Source: SHZL01 sp963784425
GTDB taxonomy: Bacteria; Pseudomonadota; Gammaproteobacteria; Xanthomonadales; SZUA-36
Direction: 5' to 3'
NCBI GenBank assembly: GCA_963784425.1
Contig: CAWARM010000012.1
Coordinates: 248,001 to 312,000 of the forward strand
Length of the DNA: 64,000 nt
Position 1 is the stretch's first letter. Each line of letters opens with the position of its first letter. Below the pieces are notes generated by a model that searched no databases, had not been told where the DNA came from, and was given only the letters and a program-made list of their open reading frames with translations. Of the stretch, positions 24,405 through 31,621 are shown in pieces. Made by a program: the position numbers and the translations under genes.

Positions 24405-25316
24405 TTAAGTGGCCCCAGAGTGCAGGCCAGTGTGAAGGCCGGAGTGCAGGCCAGGGTGCAGGCAGTGTGAGCTATCTGTCTCCAGGCGGTAGTCTGCCCA
24501 GTCCCGGGATGTTGCCTGCATGTGGCGGACGATGCGCTCGAATGTGGCCAGGAATTTCCGGGTTTCTTCCCTGCTGGCCAGGAGCGGCTGAGGAAGCTCC
24601 TGCTCTTGCTGCCAGCGCCAGTCAATCACGCAATCCCAGTCCGGCACCGAAAGATACCAGAACTGCCCGACTCGCTGCCTCAGGCTGGAATAGTAAAGCG
24701 CCAGGCAGCGGTTTACGTAGCGGCGCCAGCTTGCAAGCGGGTCCTCCTTGCTCTCAAGTTCGTTCACGGCCGGCTCCAGTGCCGGTCCGGCCTGCGCGGG
24801 GGCACCCATGCACCACCCTTCAACGATGAGGTATTGCGGCCTGGCCTCGACCGGGTGCCAGCGGCAACGCGGTTCTAAATCATCGACGGACTTGTTGAAA
24901 ACCGGTAGCAGCAGTCCCCGGATTTGGCCGTGTCGCAGGCAATCAAAGTCGTGCAGCAACGCATCCCAGTCGTGGGTTCCCGGGACACCCCGCGTTTGCA
25001 ACAGCGGGTGCAGGCCTTGCGCCAGCTGGGCCCTCTTGCCGTGGCTGAAATAATAATTATCCAGGGACAGGACCGTGGTGGATTTGCCCGATACGGTCAG
25101 AAGGTGGGCCAGCAGCCTCGCCAGCGTGGATTTTCCGCTGCCGGGTGGACCTGCAATGGCCAGCGTGGTGGAGTCGCTTTTGGCAAGTTCTGTCAGCAAT
25201 GCCGGGGTGAGTTGCGCCAACGCATCGCGGGCCGGCTTACTCATGCAACTGTGTGCCTTCAGCCACTGCGCAGCTGACGCGCGGGTTCGGGATACTTGGC
25301 CTGACGGTGGGGACAT
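24405..25316 (-). CDS. P-loop kinase related to D-glycerate 3-kinase
   Basis: 303 residues with Walker A LAIAGPPGSGKSTLARLL near residue 55, the LSLDNYYFSHGKR segment, a TRGVPGTHDWDAL motif and LLPVFNKSVDDLEPRCRW, YLIVEGWCMG, all typical of the GLYK/Tda10 family that phosphorylates D-glycerate at O-3; the true substrate is unproven. The C-terminus is a run of four LHxG units encoded by 12-bp tandem repeats reaching the stop codon. Start is uncertain: ATG 25316 or ATG 25244 (MSKPARDALAQL). Divergent from tesB; sbcB follows on the same strand 65 bp on. Confidence 0.8.
   Translation of the reverse strand: MSPPSGQVSRTRASAAQWLKAHSCMSKPARDALAQLTPALLTELAKSDSTTLAIAGPPGSGKSTLARLLAHLLTVSGKSTTVLSLDNYYFSHGKRAQLAQGLHPLLQTRGVPGTHDWDALLHDFDCLRHGQIRGLLLPVFNKSVDDLEPRCRWHPVEARPQYLIVEGWCMGAPAQAGPALEPAVNELESKEDPLASWRRYVNRCLALYYSSLRQRVGQFWYLSVPDWDCVIDWRWQQEQELPQPLLASREETRKFLATFERIVRHMQATSRDWADYRLETDSSHCLHPGLHSGLHTGLHSGAT
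24414..24461. repeat. Four 12-bp tandem units at the 3' end of the kinase gene
   Basis: On the coding strand four copies of CTKCACNCYGGS encode LHPG-LHSG-LHTG-LHSG, six bases before the stop codon. Units are diverged at one to three positions. Confidence 0.85.
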
Positions 25317-25368
25317 GACAACATGGTACTCAATCAGCCGACCAAATTCGCAACAGGGACCAGAATTG

Positions 25369-26253
25369 ATGAATGAGACCCGCGATTCATTTCAGGAATT
25401 ATTGCAGTTGATTCACCTCGAGCCGCTTGAAGTAAACCTGTTTCGCGGGCAGAGCAGGGACATTGGCACCTCGAGAGTGTATGGCGGCCAGGTATTGTGC
25501 CAGGCTGCACTGGCGGCAAGTGAAACGGTCGAGGACAGGCTGATTCATTCCTTGCATGCCTATTTCCTGCGTGCCGGCGATCACACCGCACCCATCGTGT
25601 ATAACGTCGACCGCAGCCGCGATGGCAACAGCTTCAGCGCCCGGCGAGTGGTGGCCATTCAGCACGGTTGGCCGATTTTTACCATGTCGGCATCGTTCCA
25701 GGTAGCAGAAGAGGGGCTGGAGCACCAGTTTCCCGCTCCCGTGGTGCCCGCTCCGGAGGAGATTGAAGCAAGCAACCCCTTGCCGGACGAGGCCATGGTC
25801 CGTCTGCCGGAAGAAATGCAACGCTGGATCAACCGCTTCGGGCCATTTGAGTTTCGCCAGGCCGGTGGTAGCGATCCGGTCAATCCTGTGCCCCAGCCGC
25901 CATTCCAGAACCTTTGGTTCCGGCTCAATGGCAAACTGCCGGATGACCCCGTCTTACACCGCGCTTTGCTGGCCTACGTGTCCGATTTCCAGTTGATGGG
26001 AACGGCAACCCTGCCGCATGGTCTGTCGTGGATGAAAGGCAACCTGACCATGGCCAGTCTGGATCATGCCATGTGGTTTCATCGTGACTTCAGGTTTGAT
26101 GACTGGTTGCTGTATGCCTGTGACAGCCCCAGCACCAGTGGTGGTCGCGGTCTTTCACGCGGCATGATTTACGACCGCGCGGGGAGGCTGATAGCCAGTA
26201 CGGCTCAGGAAGGCGTCGTGCGCATGCGCCGGGATAAAACCGGGCCAGAGTAG
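25369..26253 (+). CDS. tesB: Acyl-CoA thioesterase II
   Basis: Double hot-dog thioesterase that cleaves medium and long acyl-CoA. 294 residues from ATG 25369 (MNETRDSFQELLQLIHLEPLE). N-terminal hot-dog: FRGQSRDIGTSRVYGGQVLCQAA, SLHAYFLRAGD, YNVDRSRDGNSFSARRV. C-terminal hot-dog: HRALLAYVSDFQLMGTATLPH with the catalytic Asp, SLDHAMWFHRDFRFDDWLLY and SPSTSGGRGLSRGMIYDR. The Asp/Thr/Gln catalytic network is therefore present. Upstream frames extend into the divergent kinase gene and were rejected. Monocistronic. Confidence 0.94.
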   Translation: MNETRDSFQELLQLIHLEPLEVNLFRGQSRDIGTSRVYGGQVLCQAALAASETVEDRLIHSLHAYFLRAGDHTAPIVYNVDRSRDGNSFSARRVVAIQHGWPIFTMSASFQVAEEGLEHQFPAPVVPAPEEIEASNPLPDEAMVRLPEEMQRWINRFGPFEFRQAGGSDPVNPVPQPPFQNLWFRLNGKLPDDPVLHRALLAYVSDFQLMGTATLPHGLSWMKGNLTMASLDHAMWFHRDFRFDDWLLYACDSPSTSGGRGLSRGMIYDRAGRLIASTAQEGVVRMRRDKTGPE

Positions 26254-26297
26254 CGCGTGACGCGCAGACTGCGCCACGCACGCCTCGAAATTGATGC

Positions 26298-26546
26298 TCA
26301 GGACTTCTTCAGTTTGCTGACAATAAACAGCAGGATGATCGCACCGATGGTGGAAGAAATGATCGCATCGAAGAAGCCGGGAGTTATGGAAACACCCAAA
26401 AGGCCGAATAACCAGCCGCCCAGCACGCCACCTACGATACCGGTCACAATGTTCATGACCAGACCTTGTCCGCTACCTTTGAAGATCAGCCCCGCAAGCC
26501 AGCCGGCAATACCGCCGATTACCAACGAGATCAAAATTCCTTCCAT
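26298..26546 (-). CDS. GlsB/YeaQ/YmgE family stress-response membrane protein
   Basis: 82 residues from ATG 26546, chosen because GGAGAGTGAAA places the ribosome site correctly; a GTG six bases upstream overlaps that site. The protein is almost all membrane: LISLVIGGIAGWLAGLIFKG, then GLVMNIVTGIVGGVLGGWLFGLLG and IISSTIGAIILLFIVSKLKK, three glycine-zipper transmembrane helices as in the transglycosylase-associated family. Members are induced by stationary phase or acid stress in enterics; molecular role unknown. Convergent with tesB. Confidence 0.9.
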   Translation of the reverse strand: MEGILISLVIGGIAGWLAGLIFKGSGQGLVMNIVTGIVGGVLGGWLFGLLGVSITPGFFDAIISSTIGAIILLFIVSKLKKS

Positions 26547-26682
26547 TTTCACTCTCCTTTGGGGGTCTTTGTTCCGCAGGGAATTGATGCGCCAGGTGCA
26601 GGTATTAATGCAACCAGCACCCGGTTCAGTTTAAGATAAACCTATCGGAATTGAAATTGTCCGAAAAACAGGAGGTTCTTCA

Positions 26683-27309
26683 ATGCAAAGGACAGCGTTG
26701 TTGATAAAATACACCAGCAAATTTCTGGTCTTGTTGTTGTGCGGGATGGCATCGACTCAAGCCCAGGTCTATAAATTTGTCGACAAAAATGGTGTGCTCA
26801 ATTACACCAATATCGCCCCGCCCGGGGACTACGAATACCAGACCCTGCGTTTTCCCTGCTATGCATCCGATCCCAAATGCCGTGGTGTGAAGTGGGATAA
26901 GGTCGCTCTCAATACCAGCGCATACAATGCAGAGATCAGCGCAGCAGCCAAACTGAACTCGGTTGACGTGTCACTGATCCGCGCCATTATTCATGCCGAA
27001 TCGGCCTACCAGCCCGATGCTGTTTCCCCCAAGGGCGCCCAGGGCCTGATGCAATTGATGCCAGCCACACAAGATTTTCTGCACGTACCTGACCCCTTTG
27101 ATCCGGCAGAAAATATTGAAGGCGGTACACGCTACCTGGCAGATTTGTTGGACGAATTCGATGGCGACATCAAACTCGCCACAGCTGCATATAACGCCGG
27201 CCCTGGGGCTGTGGAAAAATACGGCGGGGTGCCGCCTTTTGATGAAACCAGGGAATACGTGCGGCGCGTCGAGATACTGCATCGCAGATACAGTGAGGCA
27301 TTGAACTGA
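26683..27309 (+). CDS. Periplasmic lytic transglycosylase (DUF4124 plus SLT)
   Basis: 208 residues from ATG 26683 with AGGAGG upstream. Signal peptide (LLIKYTSKFLVLLLCGMAST), then a DUF4124-type motif VYKFVDKNGVLNYTNIAP, then the Slt70-like catalytic domain: LIRAIIHAESAYQPDAVSP with the catalytic glutamate, KGAQGLMQLMPATQDF, NIEGGTRYLADLL and ATAAYNAGPGAVEKYGGVPP. It cleaves the MurNAc-GlcNAc bond of murein leaving 1,6-anhydroMurNAc. Converges on dnaE across an array of 15-bp tandem repeats. Confidence 0.93.
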   Translation: MQRTALLIKYTSKFLVLLLCGMASTQAQVYKFVDKNGVLNYTNIAPPGDYEYQTLRFPCYASDPKCRGVKWDKVALNTSAYNAEISAAAKLNSVDVSLIRAIIHAESAYQPDAVSPKGAQGLMQLMPATQDFLHVPDPFDPAENIEGGTRYLADLLDEFDGDIKLATAAYNAGPGAVEKYGGVPPFDETREYVRRVEILHRRYSEALN

Positions 27310-27346
27310 ATCTCCGCTGATACGCCAGGACTACCGCTGGTTGCCT

Positions 27347-27406
27347 GAGGTGTAAATTCCAGAGGTGTGAATTCCAGAGGTGTGAATTCCAGAGCTGTAA
27401 ATTATT
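27347..27406. repeat. Four 15-bp tandem units abutting the dnaE stop
   Basis: GAGGTGTAAATTCCA, two copies of GAGGTGTGAATTCCA and GAGCTGTAAATTATT lie head to tail; the last base of the array is the last base of the dnaE stop codon on the opposite strand. Confidence 0.88.
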
Positions 27407-30400
27407 CAGTAAATCAAGCGCGCGTCGCTTACCACATCCAACCCGGACAAAGCCGCTAACAGTTCTTCACAGGGGTTCAGGTTCCAATCCGTGCCCAGCT
27501 CCAGCCTGGCTCGCGCCCGGTTATTGCTGTAGTCGATGAATACCATGGCCCGGCCTTTGCGATAGGGCAGAAATGCTGCTGCCAGGGCTTCGCATGCGTT
27601 GCTGTCACAACTGCGCAGCGATATCTGCACACCGCGCGCAAACTCCGACCTCGCCTCCGCCAGGGAGCGGATTTTCTGCGCTGTCATGCGATAGCCGCCG
27701 GAAAAGCTATCTGCGCTGACCGTGCCATCCACGACGACGATTTCATCCTTGATCAGAACGTCAGAGTATAAAGCCCAGGTCTCGTCATACACGGCGACTT
27801 CGATCTGGCTGGTCATGTCTTCAATGGCCACGAAGCTGCCCCGGTTGCCGCCACGTCGCCGGATGGAACGGACCAATCCCGCCAGGGTCATTGGCACTCC
27901 GCCCCGGCGATGGTTCTGGATTTCCGCCGGGACCCTTGGACCGACTTCGCCCAGGCGACAGGTGGTGAAGCGGGCAAGCTCCTGGCCATGGATCTGGGTG
28001 GGGTGGCCCGTCAAGTAAAGCCCGAGGGCCTCACGCTCCCCCTGTAAACTTTGCAGCGCGGTCCAGGGAGGGATCGCCATGTGCTCCCGCGGCATGGCTG
28101 CAAGAGTGTCTTCCACATGGCCAAACATATCGGCCTGGCCAGCGGCACGGTTTTTTTGCAACTGCTCGGAAGCGAGCAACGCATCGCCCAGTTCAGACAT
28201 CATCCGTGCCCGGTTGCCATCCGGGTCGAGCGCGTCCATTGCCCCGGCGCGGATGCTCACGTCAATGGCCCTGCGGTTGATTTTCTGCAAGTCCATGCGA
28301 TTGCAAAAATCCGCCAGGTCCGGAAAGGGTCCATGGCTATTGCGCTCATGTTCGATGAGTTCAATTGCCGAGTGTCCCAGGCCTTTAATTGCGCCAAGGC
28401 CGTAACGGATGGTGCTCTTGTCCTTCGCAGTGAACATGTAACTGGAAAGATTGATGTCCGGGGGCAATACCTTGAGCCCCAGATCTCTGCATTCACGGAC
28501 GAAATCATCCAGCTTATCGGTGTTATCCATGTCAGCAGAGAGTACTGCTGCCATGAACGCTGCCTGGTGGTGTGTTTTCAGCCACGCCGTCTGGTAAGCG
28601 AGCAGGGCATAGGCCGCCGAGTGGGACTTGTTGAAACCGTAACCGGCAAACTTTTCCATCTGGTCAAAAATGATATTGGCCCGGTTTTCATCTACTTCTC
28701 TTGTTACCGCTCCCGTGACAAAGATAAACCGTTGCTGGGCCATTTCATCCTTGTCTTTTTTGCCCATGGCGCGGCGCAGGATGTCAGCAGAACCCAATGA
28801 GTAACCCGCCAGATCCTGAGCGATCTGCATCACCTGCTCCTGGTAGAGGATCACGCCGTAGGTGGTTTTGAGTATTGGCTCAAGTTTCGGGTGGGGATAA
28901 ATTACCCGCGAGCGCCCGTGTTTACGGTCGATGTAATCACCCACCATGCCGGATTCGAGGGGGCCGGGCCGAAACAGCGCTACCAGGGCAACGATTTCTG
29001 CAAAACTGTCGGGTACCAGCCGCCGGATCAGGTCCTTCATCCCGCGCGATTCAAGCTGGAACACTGCAGTGGTTTTGCAGGATTGCAACAGGGCAAAAGT
29101 CGCGGGATCATCCATGGGCAACTTGTCCAGTTCCACCGGGTCCTGGCCCTGGGCATGGAATTCCCGGTTGATGGTCTTGAGAGTCCAGTCGATGATGGTC
29201 AGGGTGCGCAGGCCGAGAAAGTCAAATTTGACCAGGCCGATTTTTTCAACGTCATCCTTGTCAAACTGCGTGACGCTGCCGCCGCCTCCGGGTTCGCAAA
29301 ACAGGGCAGTAAAATCGGTAAGCTTTGAAGGCGCGATCACGACTCCACCAGCGTGCTTTCCGGCATTTCGCACCAGGCCTTCCAGCGACATGGCAAGATC
29401 CAGCACGCCGCGCGTGTCTTCCTCTTCCTCGTAGCGCTTCTTCAGGGCTGGCTCTTCCTGCAGGGCTTGTTCCAGTGTAATACCCAGCGTCAAGGGGATC
29501 AGCTTGGCTATGCTGTCCACGAAGCCATAACCATGTCCGAGGACGCGCCCGCAATCGCGCACCACCGCCTTGGCTGCCATGGAGCCATAGGTGATGATTT
29601 GCGCCACCTGGTCGCGGCCGTACGTGCGCGCTACGTAGTCGATCACCAGGTCACGTTTTTCCATGCAAAAATCGACGTCGAAATCCGGCATGGAAACGCG
29701 CTCAGGGTTGAGGAAACGTTCGAACAGCAGCTCATGTTCCAGCGGGTCAAGGTCAGTGATGCCAAGAGCGTAAGCGACAAGTGATCCGGCACCGGAACCG
29801 CGGCCTGGTCCAACGGGAATGTCGTTGTTGCGTGCCCAACGGATGAAGTCCGCCACGATCAGGAAGTAACCCGGGAAACCCATGCGATTGATTACGCCGA
29901 GTTCCAGGTTCAGCCGTTCGGAATAATCTGTCTTGGAGTGATGCTCGGCAGGTGGCCTGCTTTTCAGGCGGTCACGCAAACCCTGTTCTGAAACCTGGCG
30001 CAGATAGTCCTCAGCGTTCATTCCACCGGGCGTAGGGAAAGCCGGCAGGTGGTAACGCTCAAATTCCATCTCCAGGCTGCAACGTTGCGCGATGTGGTAG
30101 GAGTTTTCCAGAGCTTCGGGCAGGTCGACAAACAGAGCCCCCATCTCTGCCGGGCTTTTGAGGTATTGTTCTTCCGAATAGCGGGTTACCCGGCGTTTGT
30201 CTGACAACAAGCGGCCTTCGTGAATGCACACCCTGGCTTCGTGTGCGCGAAAATCTTCCCGCAGCAGAAAACGTACATCGTTGCTGGCCACAATGGGGCA
30301 GTGCACGCGCGCAGCCAGGTCCAGGGCGAAAGGCTCAAGCCGTGCTTCCTGTTCGCGCGACGTGCGCTGAACTTCCATGTAAAAGCGGTCGGGAAAGTCC

Positions 30401-30876
30401 TGCATCCAGGCGTCGATCAACTGGCGGGCGCGGTTCGGGTGATTATTGAGTATGGCCTGGGCGATATCTCCTTCACTTCCGCCCGAGAGCGCGATCAAAC
30501 CGTGCGCGCAATCGCGCACCCATTCGCGGCGCACGTGCGGTGCACCCTGGTGCTGCCCTTCCTGGTAACCCCGGGTCAACAGCTGGCAGAGATTCAGGTA
30601 GCCTGCGTGATCCTGGCAAAGCAGCACCAGGCGGGAAACCTGGCCCGGATCTTCAGCCGTGTTGAGCAGCACCTCGGCGCCGATAATTGGCTTGATACCG
30701 CCTTGCTCGGCAGCCCGGTAAAACTTGACCAGCCCGAACAGGTTTTGCTGGTCGGTTACTGCAACGGCCGGCATGCCCAACTCGCGGGTTTTTTCAACCA
30801 GTTGCCCGATACGCACCGTACCGTCCACCAGGGAATACTCGGTGTGAAGGTGCAAATGGATAAAGGGGTGGCGCAT
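27406..30876 (-). CDS. dnaE: DNA polymerase III alpha subunit
   Basis: Replicative polymerase, 1156 residues, the E. coli DnaE length. An N-terminal PHP domain begins HLHLHTEYSLVDGTVR; palm motifs include GPGRGSGAGSLVAYALGITD and MPDFDVDFCMEKRDLVIDY with the two catalytic aspartates, and the third in FDFLGLRTLTIID. Finger and thumb segments (KSHSAAYALLAYQTAWLK), the (HhH)2 region and the OB fold (LAGLVRSIRRRGG...SQIEVAVYDE) follow. A single complete ORF; upstream is a REP-like palindrome and tRNA-Val on the other strand. Proofreading partner DnaQ is at 45041. Confidence 0.98.
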   Translation of the reverse strand: MRHPFIHLHLHTEYSLVDGTVRIGQLVEKTRELGMPAVAVTDQQNLFGLVKFYRAAEQGGIKPIIGAEVLLNTAEDPGQVSRLVLLCQDHAGYLNLCQLLTRGYQEGQHQGAPHVRREWVRDCAHGLIALSGGSEGDIAQAILNNHPNRARQLIDAWMQDFPDRFYMEVQRTSREQEARLEPFALDLAARVHCPIVASNDVRFLLREDFRAHEARVCIHEGRLLSDKRRVTRYSEEQYLKSPAEMGALFVDLPEALENSYHIAQRCSLEMEFERYHLPAFPTPGGMNAEDYLRQVSEQGLRDRLKSRPPAEHHSKTDYSERLNLELGVINRMGFPGYFLIVADFIRWARNNDIPVGPGRGSGAGSLVAYALGITDLDPLEHELLFERFLNPERVSMPDFDVDFCMEKRDLVIDYVARTYGRDQVAQIITYGSMAAKAVVRDCGRVLGHGYGFVDSIAKLIPLTLGITLEQALQEEPALKKRYEEEEDTRGVLDLAMSLEGLVRNAGKHAGGVVIAPSKLTDFTALFCEPGGGGSVTQFDKDDVEKIGLVKFDFLGLRTLTIIDWTLKTINREFHAQGQDPVELDKLPMDDPATFALLQSCKTTAVFQLESRGMKDLIRRLVPDSFAEIVALVALFRPGPLESGMVGDYIDRKHGRSRVIYPHPKLEPILKTTYGVILYQEQVMQIAQDLAGYSLGSADILRRAMGKKDKDEMAQQRFIFVTGAVTREVDENRANIIFDQMEKFAGYGFNKSHSAAYALLAYQTAWLKTHHQAAFMAAVLSADMDNTDKLDDFVRECRDLGLKVLPPDINLSSYMFTAKDKSTIRYGLGAIKGLGHSAIELIEHERNSHGPFPDLADFCNRMDLQKINRRAIDVSIRAGAMDALDPDGNRARMMSELGDALLASEQLQKNRAAGQADMFGHVEDTLAAMPREHMAIPPWTALQSLQGEREALGLYLTGHPTQIHGQELARFTTCRLGEVGPRVPAEIQNHRRGGVPMTLAGLVRSIRRRGGNRGSFVAIEDMTSQIEVAVYDETWALYSDVLIKDEIVVVDGTVSADSFSGGYRMTAQKIRSLAEARSEFARGVQISLRSCDSNACEALAAAFLPYRKGRAMVFIDYSNNRARARLELGTDWNLNPCEELLAALSGLDVVSDARLIY

Positions 30877-30946
30877 GGTATCGATTTAAAATCTGCTGGA
30901 GATCGTCTCCGGATTCTACCTGTAAAACCCCGCCCGTGGATTAGCA

Positions 30947-31019
30947 GGGGTCAGAGAACCATTTTCAGGAAAAGTGGTTCTTAGGAAACGGTTCTCTCAG
31001 AAAATGGTTCTCTGACCCC
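30947..31019. repeat. REP-like palindromic doublet
   Basis: GGGGTCAGAGAACCATTTTC (30947-30966) and its exact reverse complement (31000-31019) enclose a degenerate inner pair (GGAAAAGTGGTTCTTA and GGAAACGGTTCTCT). Such GGGGTCAGAG sequences are typical of REP elements mobilised by IS200-like RAYT transposases; no such transposase lies in the window. Confidence 0.8.
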
Positions 31020-31061
31020 ATTGAAATGTGGTAAATTGCGCGCCCCTGTAGCAATGAATTC

Positions 31062-31136
31062 GGGCGCGTAGCTCAGCGGTAGAGCACTGTGTTGACATCG
31101 CAGGGGTCACTGGTTCGATCCCAGTCGTGCCCACCA
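31062..31136 (+). tRNA. valV: tRNA-Val(GAC)
   Basis: 75 bases with encoded CCA. Acceptor GGGCGCG pairs with CGTGCCC, the D arm GCTCAGCGGTAGAGC is normal, the anticodon stem CTGTG/CGCAG encloses TTGACAT (anticodon GAC), and the T arm CTGGTTCGATCCCAG is intact. Confidence 0.96.
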
Positions 31137-31144
31137 TCTGGTTG

Positions 31145-31192
31145 GGGTCGGGTCAATTAAATCCGTTGATTTAATTGAACCCGGCCCTTTTT
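31145..31192 (+). terminator. Terminator of tRNA-Val
   Basis: GGGTCGGGT plus CAATTAAATC pairs with GATTTAATTGAACCCGGCCC with one bulged base, followed by TTTTT. It starts eight bases after the tRNA CCA end. Confidence 0.9.
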
Positions 31193-31207
31193 GTTTTACA
31201 ATGGCGA

Positions 31208-31482
31208 GGGAGCCTCTGATCCATTATGCACGGAGCGCGTTTCTGCCGCAAAAGGCGCAGATCGTGCGGAGCGAGCCGCGTGACAGTAGCACCGCTACGG
31301 CCGAGGCGAGAAACGTGCGAGATGCGCCTTTTGCGGCGAAACCCGGACGGGACGGGCCTTTGCGGGCGCTCCGCCCCGTTCCGGCTCGTTTATTTGGACT
31401 AACCAAACCGCACTCGCCGGAGCCGGACCGGAGCATCCCGCAAAGATTCGTCGCGCCCGTGCATAATGGATCAGAGGCTCCC
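31208..31482. repeat. Composite palindromic element, family 1, between tRNA-Val and thrS
   Basis: 275 bp flanked by perfect 25-bp inverted repeats (31208-31232 and 31458-31482; core AGCCTCTGATCCATTATGCA). It consists of two side-by-side palindromes: A, arms GCCGCAAAAGGCGCA (31245-31259) and TGCGCCTTTTGCGGC (31323-31337), centred on GTAGC-ACC-GCTAC (31286-31298); and B, arms CTTTGCGGG and CCCGCAAAG, centred on TTTGG-ACTAA-CCAAA (31393-31407). Open frames inside read only palindromic low-information sequence. No transposase. Together with 31137-31207 and 31483-31621 it fills the non-coding space ahead of thrS. Confidence 0.85.
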
Positions 31483-31543
31483 CCATGAACAGGAGCTTTC
31501 GAACTCCAGCTTAAGCGTATCAGTCCACAAAGCGATTTAGGTG

Positions 31544-31564
31544 GGGCGCTTTGCGCCCTTTTTT
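31544..31564 (+). terminator. Intrinsic terminator in the thrS leader
   Basis: GGGCGC-TTT-GCGCCC followed by six T, 58 bp before the thrS start. It either ends upstream transcription or acts as an attenuator in the thrS leader. Confidence 0.8.
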
Positions 31565-31591
31565 ATGCGCAGTGCATCCCGCACTTTTAGA

Positions 31592-31617
31592 ACCAAACAG
31601 GAATACCAAACAGGAAT
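31592..31617 (+). repeat. Duplicated 13-bp unit containing the thrS ribosome site
   Basis: ACCAAACAGGAAT occurs twice in tandem immediately before ATG 31622; each copy carries the AGGAA Shine-Dalgarno sequence, the second properly spaced. Confidence 0.8.
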
Positions 31618-31621
31618 AATT

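Noticed and set aside
31201..31488. Open frames of 60-95 codons on both strands
   Set aside because: They lie wholly inside the palindromic composite element, lack ribosome sites and read mirrored sequence.
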